Assembly: GCF_020073745.1 (NCBI RefSeq)
Contig: NZ_JAIRAU010000020.1
Coordinates: forward strand, 51,836 to 115,835
Origin: Nannocystis pusilla
Lineage (GTDB): Bacteria; Myxococcota_A; Polyangia; Nannocystales; Nannocystaceae
Length of the DNA: 64,000 bases
Reading direction: 5' to 3'
The stretch's first letter is position 1. Each line of letters begins with the position of its first letter. Made by a program: the position numbers and the translations under genes. Positions 1-7,405 of this stretch are shown piece after piece. The notes below the pieces were generated by a model. It was given only the letters and a program-made list of their open reading frames with translations. It made no database searches and was not told the DNA's origin.

Positions 1-9
1 GGGGGTCGA

Positions 10-92
10 GCAGGCTGTTCGGACATGTCCGTTCAGTCATGCTCGATCGGGCATGACTTCTCAGGCATGTTCAATCAAGCATGTCGACCTCG
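10..92. repeat. 14-bp periodic repeat block, five CATG units
   Basis: CATG occurs at 24, 38, 52, 66 and 80, exactly 14 bases apart; the ten bases between follow TC-N4-GG loosely. This is the longest block of the dispersed family described in the findings. No gene is seen in the first 118 bases; the block lies just beyond the stop of the small gene ending at 119. Confidence 0.85.
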
Positions 93-118
93 CGGGCCTC
101 GGCTCGCGGCGGGCGGGT

Positions 119-571
119 TCAGGCGGTGGCTTCGCGGCGGAGGTCGCGGGCGCGGCGGCCGGCGTCGGCGACGATGCGGTCCTCGACCTCGCGGACGACG
201 CGGGCGAGCAGCGGGCCGAGGCCTCGCTGGCGGCTGCGGATCAACGACCACAGCAGGGCGGTGAGGGCAGGGACGTCGACGTCGGCGTCGGCGTCGACGC
301 GGGCGAGGAGGTCGCGCAGCGGCCGTCCGCCGAGCTCGGCGAGCCACGGCGCGAGGCGGTGGTCGAGGGTCGCGGTGACCTCGCGCCACAGCTGCTCGTC
401 GCCGACGAGGGCGTCGCCCAGGGCCGCCACCACGGCCGAGGGCCACATACACTCGCTGTCGCCGGCGCGGGCGAGCAGCCCGGCGGCCTCGCGCCGGCTC
501 AGCGCCAGGGTCAGGACCAGGCGCAGGGCGCCGGCCTCGGGCGCCTCGCTCGCGGGCCAGCCGGCGGTCAC
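119..571 (-). CDS. Small helical protein of unknown function (150 aa)
   Basis: I do not recognise this protein. The GTG start at 571 overlaps the stop of the gene before it by four bases (GTGA), which implies translational coupling. The product is predicted to be almost all helix, rich in Leu, Ala and Arg, with two Trp-containing helices in the middle (around CMWPSAV and LWREVTA) and a charged Arg-rich C-terminus. It has no signal peptide or membrane segment. It is the last gene of a three-gene set (119-1040) whose first two members are paralogues of each other. A longer reading starting at 802 would run antiframe through the preceding gene and was not used. Confidence 0.6.
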   Translation of the reverse strand: MTAGWPASEAPEAGALRLVLTLALSRREAAGLLARAGDSECMWPSAVVAALGDALVGDEQLWREVTATLDHRLAPWLAELGGRPLRDLLARVDADADVDVPALTALLWSLIRSRQRGLGPLLARVVREVEDRIVADAGRRARDLRREATA

Positions 572-795
572 CCCTCGCCGCCTCCGGGTAGGACCTCGAG
601 GACAGGTCGTTTGGGACAGACGTGGGCGAGCCGTACCATCGCCCGCGCGAGCGTGGTGGTCAGCGCCTCGCAGGCGTCGCGCGCGAGCCGGAAGCTGAGC
701 GGCCCGGCGTGGACGTGGACGACGCCGTCGTCGGCGAGCTCGATGCGGTAGCCAGGCGCGCTCGCCAGCACCACGGGGTCGACGCGCTCGCTCAT
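568..795 (-). CDS. Tiny protein, paralogue of its upstream neighbour (75 aa)
   Basis: Unknown function. The ATG overlaps the stop of the upstream gene (ATGA at 792-795) and its own stop overlaps the next start. The core, VVHVHAGPLSFRLARDACEA, aligns residue by residue with MIHVNVGATTLRFTPEAFEG of the neighbour: a beta strand pair followed by a helix ending in (A/M)V.L. The two are therefore probably tandem duplicates that may pair with each other. A 14-bp repeat pair (CAGG at 603, CAGA at 617) lies in the codons for the last residues, so the C-terminus is repeat-derived. Confidence 0.65.
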   Translation of the reverse strand: MSERVDPVVLASAPGYRIELADDGVVHVHAGPLSFRLARDACEALTTTLARAMVRLAHVCPKRPVLEVLPGGGEG

Positions 796-1040
796 GCCTC
801 ACCTCGCACGCGCCGGCCGAGGTGCAGCGGCAGGCCGCCGTCGTGGTCGCTCGGCGGCCGGGCGGCCAGCTCGGCCACGGCCTCGAGGATCAGCGCCGAC
901 AGCCCCTCGAACGCCTCGGGGGTGAAGCGCAGCGTGGTGGCGCCGACGTTGACGTGGATCATCGCGCAGCTGCACGCGTCGATCGTGACCATCGCGCTGG
1001 TGGCGAGGCGGGTCCGCTGACAGGGGCGTGTGGGTTGCAT
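792..1040 (-). CDS. Tiny protein, first gene of a three-gene set (82 aa)
   Basis: Unknown function; the fold is that of its downstream paralogue (strand IHVNV, strand TTLRF, helix to AVAEL). Two starts are possible: ATG at 1040, or ATG at 992 giving a 66-residue protein beginning MVTIDACSC. The shorter form matches the paralogue better, and the extra residues are Arg/Thr-rich and cross a CTGTC..GGAC repeat-like stretch, so 992 may be the real start. Two Cys close together (CSC) near the N-terminus could bind metal, but this is speculative. It is transcribed from the AT-rich gap at 1041-1310. Confidence 0.55.
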   Translation of the reverse strand: MQPTRPCQRTRLATSAMVTIDACSCAMIHVNVGATTLRFTPEAFEGLSALILEAVAELAARPPSDHDGGLPLHLGRRVRGEA

Positions 1041-1044
1041 GGGT

Positions 1045-1095
1045 TTTCTCGAGAGGAGTAATTGATATGGGTTTTGAATATCATTTTCAAGTCGT
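1045..1095 (-). promoter_or_regulatory. AT-rich promoter region with 15-bp palindrome
   Basis: An abruptly AT-rich stretch in otherwise very GC-rich DNA. It holds the palindrome TGAATATCATTTTCA at 1075-1089 (TGAA-N-AT-N-AT-N-TTCA), laid out like a 7-1-7 Fur-type operator, although it differs from the Fur consensus at three positions. It lies just upstream of the small operon reading left. The regulator identity is inference; the palindrome is visible. Confidence 0.4.
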
Positions 1096-1310
1096 GGCGG
1101 AACGCCCTGTACGGGCCCGAAGGACGCCTTGTGCGGGGCCGGCGCGGAATCGATCGGCGCTTGCGTGGGCCGCGCCGCGGCGATCGGTGCGAATTTCAGG
1201 TCTGGCGGTTCGGCTGTCCCTCGGGACAGGTAGGAGGACGGCCTCGTCGAGCCGGCCGGACGGGCTGTCTCATGGGCCAGGTACCGCCATGGGCTGGCGC
1301 ACCCGCAGGC

Positions 1311-3674
1311 TCACTCGAGCGCGTCCGCCAGCGCCGGCTCGATCGCGGCGAACCGTGGCTCCTCGGCGAGGAGCTCGGCCTCGGAGAGCGTCCCGGCCAG
1401 GCGCTGGAACAGGTGGGTGTAGAGGCGCTGGCTCGCGGGCTCGAGGCGGCTCGTCAGCGCCGCCACAAGCGCGCGGGGCGGGTGGGTGCGCAGCGTGAGG
1501 CCCTCGCTGCGGCGCTTGAACTGGGCGAGCGCCCGCTCGTCGTCGAGGTCCTGCAACCGGGCGAGCAGGCCCCACAGGAACGCGACGACGGCCGCGCGCA
1601 CGCGCGGTCGATCGCCGGCGAGGCGAGCCGCTCGTTCGAGCACGTCGATGGCGCGCGGGAAGTCGTCCTGCCACGCCAGCAGCAGCGTGAGGTGCCACAG
1701 CGCGGCCTCGTTGTCGGGGTTCTGACGGAGGACGTCCAGGACCGTCCGGACGGCGAGCGCCACCGTCTCGGACGTGGGCGGGTCGGCGACGCGTTCGGCG
1801 ATACCCTGCGACAGGAGGTCGTTGCCCGGGAACTCGTCCAGCGCGGCGCGGAGCAGGGCGAGCGCCTTCTCGCGGTTCGGCTCGGCGCGGGCCTGCATCC
1901 ACAGGGTCCACGGGCTGTGGGTCGCCGCGTCGCCGGTGAGCTGCAGCAGCGCGCGCTGCAGCGGAGCGTCGCGCACGGGCACGCGGACCAGCCGGCCGGT
2001 GGTCCAGCCGCGCGGCGCCGTCGTCACCGACGGGCGGGGCGGAGCCTCGGAGGCCCCTGTCTGCGCGCGCTCGGCCTGCTTGATCGCGTCTGTCTCGAGA
2101 GCCAGCAGCGTATCGTCTCGCGCCGCGCCGGGGGCCTCGCTCTCGGCGTGCCCACCGGCCGCGAATGCGTCCGCGTGGGGGAGCGTGGTCGGCGGAGGCC
2201 TGTCCGAAGGGGCAGCCTCTGGCGAGGGGGTGCGCGCCACCTCGAGCCCGCGGCGCGGAGGGGCGCTGGCCGAAGAGGCATGTTGTGGCGGCGGTGCCGG
2301 GCGGGGTTCGGCCGAGCTGGCCGAAGAACCAGGTTGGAGCGAGGACGCGGGGCCGGGCTCGTCCCCGTGCATGATGGGGTTCGTCTCGCCCGATCTGGCT
2401 GAAGCACCAGGTGGCACCGAGGGCGCACGGCGGGGCTCGTCCGCGTGGAGGATGGGGCGCGGCTCAGGCGCGCTGGCTGAGGCGACAGGGGGCCCCGGGT
2501 ACGCGTGTCGACGCTCGTCTCCGCGGGTGACCGGGTGGGGATTGCGTTCCCCGGGCCGCCCGTTGTCGCGGCGGGCGACCGGCGGCGAAGACCTGGCCGA
2601 GAGGACAGGTGGCGGCGGCGGCTCGGCGCGGCTCGTTTCGAGCGCCCCGGCGGGGGCCGGCTCGGCCTCGTCGGCGGTCTCGGGCAGCGCCTCGGCGGGC
2701 GCCGGCGGGAACAGGCGCGCCTGCAGCTCCTCGACGCGGCGGCGGTAGTTGTCGACGCGGGCGCGGGCCTTCGACTCGATCACCTGGTCGAGCAGGGGGA
2801 TCCGCAGGCGAGCGCTGAGCCGCAGCATGAGCTCGTCGAAGCCCTCGATCGGCACGAGGATCCCGCGGTGGCGCGCGACGAGGCGCCGGATCTCCGGCCC
2901 CGGTGGGCCGGCGGGTCCGTAGTAGCACCAGAAGATCCCGCCGGGGATCGAGTCCTCGGGCAGGCCGTTGAGAAAGCCCATCAGGCTGCCGTCGTTGCCG
3001 CCGTAGCCGATCACGATCGGGGTGTAGCTGCGGAACACCTTGGTGAGCGGCTCGACCCACGCGCTCTGCAGGGCGGCGATCTCGGCGACGCGGTTCATCG
3101 GCGCCATCAACAGGTCGCGGTGGATCTTGACCACCACCGGCCTGCGCGGCTCGACGTGGACGAAGTTGGCCAGCGACTCGTGGCCGCACACCAGCGGCGC
3201 GGTGCCGGTGAAGATCGACAGGGCCTCGCTGACGAGGTTGTCGAAGTTGGTGGTGATCACCAGCTTGTGGCGCGTCTCGGCGAGGATGTGGGCGAGCACC
3301 GAGTAGCCGAAGCTCGGGTCCTTGCCCTGCATGATGTCCTCGAGGTCGGCGTAGCCCTCGTCGGGGTGCTGGCGGAAGCGGCGGGCGAACACCTGGCTGT
3401 AGAACGACGGTGCCCGCTCGAGCGCGAAGTCGGCGATCTCGAGCGCCTCGGCGGTGGCCCAGCGCTCGAGCGGCGGGCCGTGGTGGCTGAGCCGTCGATG
3501 CAGCTCCGTCAGCCAGCGCCACACCAGCGCGCCGGCCGCGGGGATCCCCGACTGCGCCGACGCGCCGGCGCCGAGGATGAAGGCGAACCGGCGGTTGTGC
3601 ATCTTGCGGTCGACGTCCCAGAACTGCTCGCACAACCCCTCGGGACCCCACTCCTCGGGCTCGGCCACGCTCAT
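1311..3674 (-). CDS. SIR2-domain protein with repetitive linker and TPR-like C-terminus (787 aa)
   Basis: The N-terminal 300 residues are a SIR2-like (SIR2_2 type) Rossmann domain: FILGAGASAQSGIP for nucleotide binding, TTNFDN, KIHRD at the place of the catalytic histidine, and VIGYGGND. Such domains in prokaryotic immunity proteins (Thoeris ThsA, DSR, SIR2-Ago) hydrolyse NAD. Residues of about 350-560 are a disordered Pro/Ala/Ser/Glu linker made of 26-residue repeats (EPRPILHADEP, ETNPIMHGDEP and relatives). The C-terminal 230 residues are helical, TPR-like (WTLWMQARAEPNREKALALL...). No signal or membrane segment. The start is the ATG at 3674; the ATG at 3740 would add an Arg-rich stretch without homology. 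It stands alone, with no obvious partner gene. A stress or defence role is inference. Confidence 0.8.
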   Translation of the reverse strand: MSVAEPEEWGPEGLCEQFWDVDRKMHNRRFAFILGAGASAQSGIPAAGALVWRWLTELHRRLSHHGPPLERWATAEALEIADFALERAPSFYSQVFARRFRQHPDEGYADLEDIMQGKDPSFGYSVLAHILAETRHKLVITTNFDNLVSEALSIFTGTAPLVCGHESLANFVHVEPRRPVVVKIHRDLLMAPMNRVAEIAALQSAWVEPLTKVFRSYTPIVIGYGGNDGSLMGFLNGLPEDSIPGGIFWCYYGPAGPPGPEIRRLVARHRGILVPIEGFDELMLRLSARLRIPLLDQVIESKARARVDNYRRRVEELQARLFPPAPAEALPETADEAEPAPAGALETSRAEPPPPPVLSARSSPPVARRDNGRPGERNPHPVTRGDERRHAYPGPPVASASAPEPRPILHADEPRRAPSVPPGASARSGETNPIMHGDEPGPASSLQPGSSASSAEPRPAPPPQHASSASAPPRRGLEVARTPSPEAAPSDRPPPTTLPHADAFAAGGHAESEAPGAARDDTLLALETDAIKQAERAQTGASEAPPRPSVTTAPRGWTTGRLVRVPVRDAPLQRALLQLTGDAATHSPWTLWMQARAEPNREKALALLRAALDEFPGNDLLSQGIAERVADPPTSETVALAVRTVLDVLRQNPDNEAALWHLTLLLAWQDDFPRAIDVLERAARLAGDRPRVRAAVVAFLWGLLARLQDLDDERALAQFKRRSEGLTLRTHPPRALVAALTSRLEPASQRLYTHLFQRLAGTLSEAELLAEEPRFAAIEPALADALE
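2190..2615. repeat. 78-bp coding repeats carrying 14-bp units (SIR2 linker)
   Basis: The linker codons repeat with a period of 26 residues, about four copies. Within them 14-bp spaced pairs recur: CCTG 2199/CAGC 2213, a (G/T)CTGGC..GA.. CAGG pair near 2317, 2396 and 2472, and CCTG 2592/CAGG 2606. The linker therefore seems to have grown by duplication of a segment that contains the dispersed 14-bp motif. Confidence 0.6.
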
Positions 3675-4064
3675 GCGGGCACAGGATGACCCCCCGCGGG
3701 CGAACCTCGCAAGGGCCGGCAGACGGCGGCGCCGCAGCACGGAGGCGGTCCGGGCCGGCGCTCGCCCGGGGCGCCCGGCGGAGCGGCGGGTCCGGTACGC
3801 TGCCCGTGGGCGCCGGCCGTCGCGTCGGCGCGGGATAGAAGCTGACCTTCGGGACAGCTCGAAATCAGGCCCCGGCCGCGTCGCACGCGCGCCCGGGCCG
3901 CCGCCGCGTGGGCCATGCGGCGGCCGGCCTCGTCGGCGGTGGTTCGGTCCGGGGGCTTATTCCTGGCTTTGGGGACAGCTTCGCCCTCGGGGGCCTGCGG
4001 ACCGCGGTCGGGCCGCCGGCGCCGCGGCCTTGTGCGGGCGGGCGGGGGGTGCTACGAGGAGCGC
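3675..4064. other. Divergent intergenic region with two repeat pairs
   Basis: 390 bases between the divergently transcribed SIR2 and SurA-like genes. GCTG 3841/CAGC 3855 and CCTG 3962/CAGC 3976 are 14-bp spaced pairs of the dispersed family. No promoter hexamers stand out and no other gene is supported. Confidence 0.5.
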
Positions 4065-5039
4065 ATGCGCAGGGTCGCACGCGTCGCAGCGCTCGTGGTC
4101 GCCGGGTTCACTGCCGTGCCCGAGGGTCTGGCGCGCGCCGAGGGGATGGTGCTCGACAAGATCGTCGCGGTGGTCGGCGACGAGATCATCCTCCTGAGCC
4201 AGCTCGACACGCTGGTCGCCAGCTCGCCGCTGATGCAGGAGGCGCTGCAGAAGTACGGTCGCAACCCGACCAAGCAGCAGATCGAGCAGGCGACCCTCGA
4301 GGCGCGGACGCAGGCGCTCGACGAGCTGATCGACCAGCAGCTGATCAAGAAGGAGGCGGCGCGCTTCCAGATCAGCATCACCGACGCCGACGTCGACCGC
4401 TACTTGCAGCAGATCGCGCAGGAGAACGGGTTCTCCAACACCAAGCAGCTGCGCGAGGCGGTCGAGCAGAGCGGCCAGTACGGCAGCTGGGCCGACTACA
4501 TCCAGGACACCAAGGACCAGCTGCTCGTCTATCAGACGACCCGCGCGCTCGCCAACACGTCGGTGACCGACGCCCAGATCCGCGAGCAGTACCGCAAGAT
4601 GGTCCGCGGGGTCGACATCAAGGCCGAGCTGCTGCGCTTCGTGTTCACGCCGCAGGAGCAGACCGCCAAGGCCCGCGACGCCGCCTACTCCAACGCCCAG
4701 GCGGTCGCCCGCCGCATGCGCGCGGGCGAGGACCCGATGGCGCTGGCGCAGGAGTTCCTGATCAAGGAGCCGAAGGCGACGCTGTCGCGCGGCGAGGTCG
4801 CGCCGGCCATCGAGGACGCCATCTTCGCCGCGCGCGTCGGCGAGACCGTGGGCCCGCTCGAGACCGGCCAGGGCTTCCTCGTCGTCAAGGTCGTCCGCCA
4901 CGACACCGGCAACGTGCTGCCGTTCGACCAGGCCAAGGAGCGCATCCGCATGCAGCTCGAGCAGGAGTCGTTCGCCCGCGCGGTCCAGGACCTGCGCGCG
5001 AGCCTGCGGGCCAAGACGCACGTCGACCCGCGGCTGTAG
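4065..5039 (+). CDS. SurA-like periplasmic peptidyl-prolyl isomerase/chaperone (324 aa)
   Basis: Secreted foldase. The ATG at 4065 is preceded by GAGGAG at 8 bases. Residues 1-26 are a signal peptide ending ARA/EG. Residues about 30-170 are the helical SurA N-domain (DKIVAVVGDEIILLSQLD... LDELIDQQLIKKEA). Residues about 185-290 are one PpiC-type parvulin domain (AQAVARRMRAGEDPMALAQE ... GETVGPLETGQGFLVVKV). E. coli SurA has two parvulin domains and about 430 residues, so this is a compact single-domain form. It would help outer-membrane proteins fold in the periplasm. It is monocistronic and ends in the hairpin at 5068-5113. Confidence 0.88.
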   Translation: MRRVARVAALVVAGFTAVPEGLARAEGMVLDKIVAVVGDEIILLSQLDTLVASSPLMQEALQKYGRNPTKQQIEQATLEARTQALDELIDQQLIKKEAARFQISITDADVDRYLQQIAQENGFSNTKQLREAVEQSGQYGSWADYIQDTKDQLLVYQTTRALANTSVTDAQIREQYRKMVRGVDIKAELLRFVFTPQEQTAKARDAAYSNAQAVARRMRAGEDPMALAQEFLIKEPKATLSRGEVAPAIEDAIFAARVGETVGPLETGQGFLVVKVVRHDTGNVLPFDQAKERIRMQLEQESFARAVQDLRASLRAKTHVDPRL

Positions 5040-5067
5040 CGGCGGGCGAATGGGCTGACCGTTCGCG

Positions 5068-5113
5068 CATGTTCAAAGGGGCATGCCTGCTCGGGCATGC
5101 CCCTTCGAACATG
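5068..5113. terminator. Bidirectional hairpin built from four 14-bp repeat units
   Basis: CATG at 5068, 5082, 5096 and 5110. The outer and inner units pair to give a stem of about 20 bp (CATGTTC..AGGGGCATGCC against GGGCATGCCCCTTCGAACATG) with one mismatch and a 5-base loop. It sits exactly between convergent gene ends (5039 and 5115), so it can end transcripts from both sides. There is no U tract. Confidence 0.7.
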
Positions 5114-5114
5114 T

Positions 5115-5789
5115 TCAACCGCACAGCACGTCGGCCGGGCAGTAGAGCGAGTCGAACGCGCCGCTCAGGACGGTGCTGTCGGGCAGGGTGACCTCGTAGG
5201 TGCCGCGCAGGCCGTCGCCGGTGATCTCGGTGATGACGACGACGCCCTGGTCGGTCGACTCGGGCGTGCCGTCGCCGTCGTCCAGCCAGGCGAAGCCCCA
5301 GCCGCCCGAAAGCGGGTGCTCGCCGAGCTCGAGCCCGGCGACGTCCTCGAACAGGACGATGCGGAACAGCGGGACGTCCTCGGGCCAGTCGGAGTCGCAG
5401 GCGCGCTCGGCGAGATCGATCTTGAACTCGACCGCGGGGCCGTCGTCGGGCGCACAGGCCTCGCCGTGGGTGCCCGGGTCGCCGACGATCAGCCCGCCGG
5501 TGGCCTCGCCGGTCGAGGATTCGGTGGTCGAGGTCTCGTCGGTGGTCGAGGTCTCGCCGGTCGTGCTGGTGGTGTCGTCGGTGGTCGAGGTCTCGCCGCC
5601 GGTGCCGGTCGGGTCCTCGGTGCTGGTGCCGCTGTCGGTGCCGGGGCCGGTCTCGGTGCCGGTGCCCTCGCTCGGGAACGGCGGGTCGAGCTGGGAGCAG
5701 CGGAATCCTTCGCCGCTGCCGCACACGGGGACGGTGTTGCAGGCCGGGATCAGCAAGATCAGGGGAATTGCGTAAAAATAAGCTCGCAT
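5115..5789 (-). CDS. Thr/Ser-rich lipoprotein, unknown function (224 aa)
   Basis: A type II signal peptide with lipobox LIPAC (residues 1-16) anchors it. Residues about 40-100 are a low-complexity linker of T, S, G, D and E (TGTETGPGTDSGTSTED and similar). The last 120 residues form a beta-rich domain (EFKIDLAERACDSDW ... GGWGFAWLDDGDGTPE ... GVVVITEITGDGLRGTYEV) with four Cys that could form disulfides. The linker style is shared with the lipoprotein at 7406-8140 and is typical of this myxobacterial lineage. The start codon lies six bases from a good -10 box, so the mRNA is probably leaderless. Function unknown. Confidence 0.8.
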   Translation of the reverse strand: MRAYFYAIPLILLIPACNTVPVCGSGEGFRCSQLDPPFPSEGTGTETGPGTDSGTSTEDPTGTGGETSTTDDTTSTTGETSTTDETSTTESSTGEATGGLIVGDPGTHGEACAPDDGPAVEFKIDLAERACDSDWPEDVPLFRIVLFEDVAGLELGEHPLSGGWGFAWLDDGDGTPESTDQGVVVITEITGDGLRGTYEVTLPDSTVLSGAFDSLYCPADVLCG

Positions 5790-5795
5790 CCGGGC

Positions 5796-5823
5796 AGTAT
5801 AGAGGACCGGGCCGCGGTGTCGA
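5796..5823 (-). promoter_or_regulatory. Sigma-70-like promoter for the lipoprotein at 5115-5789
   Basis: Read on the minus strand: TCGACA, 16-base spacer, TATACT. The ATG follows the -10 box after six bases, which puts the transcription start at or next to the start codon. Confidence 0.55.
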
Positions 5824-5866
5824 GTCGCGCGCCGGCGAGCGCTTCGAGCGGGGATGCGGCCGCGCG

Positions 5867-7330
5867 CTAACTTCTGCGAGTGCGGGCGAGGTAGACCGCG
5901 GCCGAGGCGGCGAAGCCGGAGAACCATGCCCCCGAGAACAGGAACTCGAGGCCAGGTACGAGCTTGCCGAGCAGCACCACCGCGACGCCGACGCCCATCG
6001 CCAGCATGGCGTCGGGGTTGAAGCCGCGGCGGTAGGTGTAGGGGCCTTGCGAGCGGTAGAGGCCGGCGAGGTCGAGCCGGGTGCGGCGGACGACCCAGTA
6101 GTCGGTGAGCAGCACGCCGCTGACGGCGCCGAGCAGGCCGGAGTAGCTGACGAGCCACGCCTGGTAGACGTCGAGCAGGAGCCACGGGCAGACGACGATG
6201 CCGAGGCCCGCGGCGACCAGGCCGCCGCGGCGGAAGTCGAGCGCGCGCGGGAAGGCGCTGGCCAGCGAGTTGGCGGGGCCGACCACGTTGGCGGCGATGT
6301 TGGTCGACAGGGTGGCGACCGCGAGGGTCAGCATGGCGAGGACCGCGAGCAAGGTCGAGCCTGTCTCTTCGGACATGCGGACCACCAGCGCCACCGGGTC
6401 CCAGATCGCCTCGCCGTAGAGGATCACCGTCGCCGAGGTGACGGCCACGCCGATGAACGAGAACAGCAGCATCGTGGTCGGCAGGCCGTACAGCTGGCCC
6501 AGCAGCTGCTCGCGCTGGCTGCGGCAGTAGCGGGTGAAGTCGGGGATGTTGAGCGACAGCGTGGCCCAGAAGCCGACCATGGCGGTCAGGCCGGGCAGGA
6601 ACACCTGCACGAACCATGTCCAGGAGGACATGTCCTGAGAGGCGTGTACGAGCGCATGCGAGCCGGCGAGGATGACGCCGAGGCCGCCGGCGCGGCTGCA
6701 GGCCCACCACAGCAGGGCGAGGCCGACGACGATCAGGAACGGCGCGGCCAGGTTCTCGAGCCACTTGATCGACTCGGTGCCCTTGTAGACGAACACGACG
6801 TTGAGCAGCCAGAAGCCGAGGAAGGCCAGCCACATCGGCAGCGACAGGCCGATGAAGGTCGCGCCGCCGCCTAGCTCGAACCACGCGGGCCACAGCAGGC
6901 CGATCAGCTGCGACATCGCCTGGCCGCCGATGAAGGTCTGGATCCCGAACCACCCGCAGGCGATGAGGGCGCGCGCCAGGCTGGGGATGTGCGCGCCCTG
7001 GACGCCGAAGGCGGCGCGGGCGAACACCGGGAAGGGGATGCCGTAGCGCGTGCCGGCGTGGCCGCACAGGATCATCGGCACCAGCACGATCAGGTTGCCG
7101 AGCAGGATGGTGAGCATCGCCTGCCACCAGTTCATGCCCGACTTGATCAGCGAGGCCGCGAGCACGTAGGTCGGCACGCACACGCTCATGCCGACCCACA
7201 GCGCGGCGAGGCTCCAGCGGTTCCACGTCCGCGCGCTGCGCGGGGTCGGGTCGAGGTCGGCGTTGCGGAGGCCCGGGTCGTCCGGCGGACTCGTGAGCTC
7301 GACGAGGCCGTCCTGCTCCTGCGTGGACAT
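5867..7330 (-). CDS. NCS1-family nucleobase/hydantoin:cation symporter (487 aa)
   Basis: Inner-membrane transporter with about 12 helices. Family traits: a cytosolic N-terminus with NADLDPTP before TM1, the WNRWSLAALWVGM and IKSGMNWWQAM region, TRYGIPFPVFARAAFG, NIPDFTRYCRS, and the C-terminal TDYWVVRRTRLDLAGLYR. In this family (Mhp1, PucI, CodB, Fur proteins) the substrates are hydantoins, allantoin, uracil, cytosine or thiamine; the exact substrate cannot be read here. Two 14-bp repeat pairs lie inside the gene (6360-6377 and 6615-6646). The latter encodes HASQDMSS, in a loop before a transmembrane helix. No catabolic enzymes are adjacent. Confidence 0.87.
   Translation of the reverse strand: MSTQEQDGLVELTSPPDDPGLRNADLDPTPRSARTWNRWSLAALWVGMSVCVPTYVLAASLIKSGMNWWQAMLTILLGNLIVLVPMILCGHAGTRYGIPFPVFARAAFGVQGAHIPSLARALIACGWFGIQTFIGGQAMSQLIGLLWPAWFELGGGATFIGLSLPMWLAFLGFWLLNVVFVYKGTESIKWLENLAAPFLIVVGLALLWWACSRAGGLGVILAGSHALVHASQDMSSWTWFVQVFLPGLTAMVGFWATLSLNIPDFTRYCRSQREQLLGQLYGLPTTMLLFSFIGVAVTSATVILYGEAIWDPVALVVRMSEETGSTLLAVLAMLTLAVATLSTNIAANVVGPANSLASAFPRALDFRRGGLVAAGLGIVVCPWLLLDVYQAWLVSYSGLLGAVSGVLLTDYWVVRRTRLDLAGLYRSQGPYTYRRGFNPDAMLAMGVGVAVVLLGKLVPGLEFLFSGAWFSGFAASAAVYLARTRRS
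6360..6377. repeat. 14-bp repeat pair inside NCS1 gene
   Basis: CCTG at 6360 and CATG at 6374, with TCTCTTCGGA between. Encodes part of RMSEETGS. Confidence 0.6.
6615..6646. repeat. 14-bp repeat triple inside NCS1 gene
   Basis: CATG at 6615 and 6629, CGTG at 6643; the intervening tens are TCCAGGAGGA and TCCTGAGAGG. Confidence 0.7.
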
Positions 7331-7405
7331 ACGAGCGATGCTATCAGCCCCGCCGCGCGCCCAGAAAGGTCGGCGGGCCCGCGGCCGCAGAACGATGCTC
7401 CCGGC

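Noticed and set aside
24..83. CRISPR array
   Set aside because: The period is 14 bases with no distinct repeat and spacer parts of CRISPR length; no cas genes are in the window.
1067..1310. A plus-strand gene starting MGFEYHF after GAGAGGAG at 1050
   Set aside because: The start signals look good, but after about ten residues the frame turns into Arg/Ala-rich text and overlaps the SIR2 gene antisense. At most a short leader peptide; not listed as a gene.
3915..4064. N-terminal extension of the SurA-like protein
   Set aside because: The longer frame lacks a signal peptide at its N-terminus, whereas the ATG at 4065 has both a Shine-Dalgarno and a proper signal sequence.
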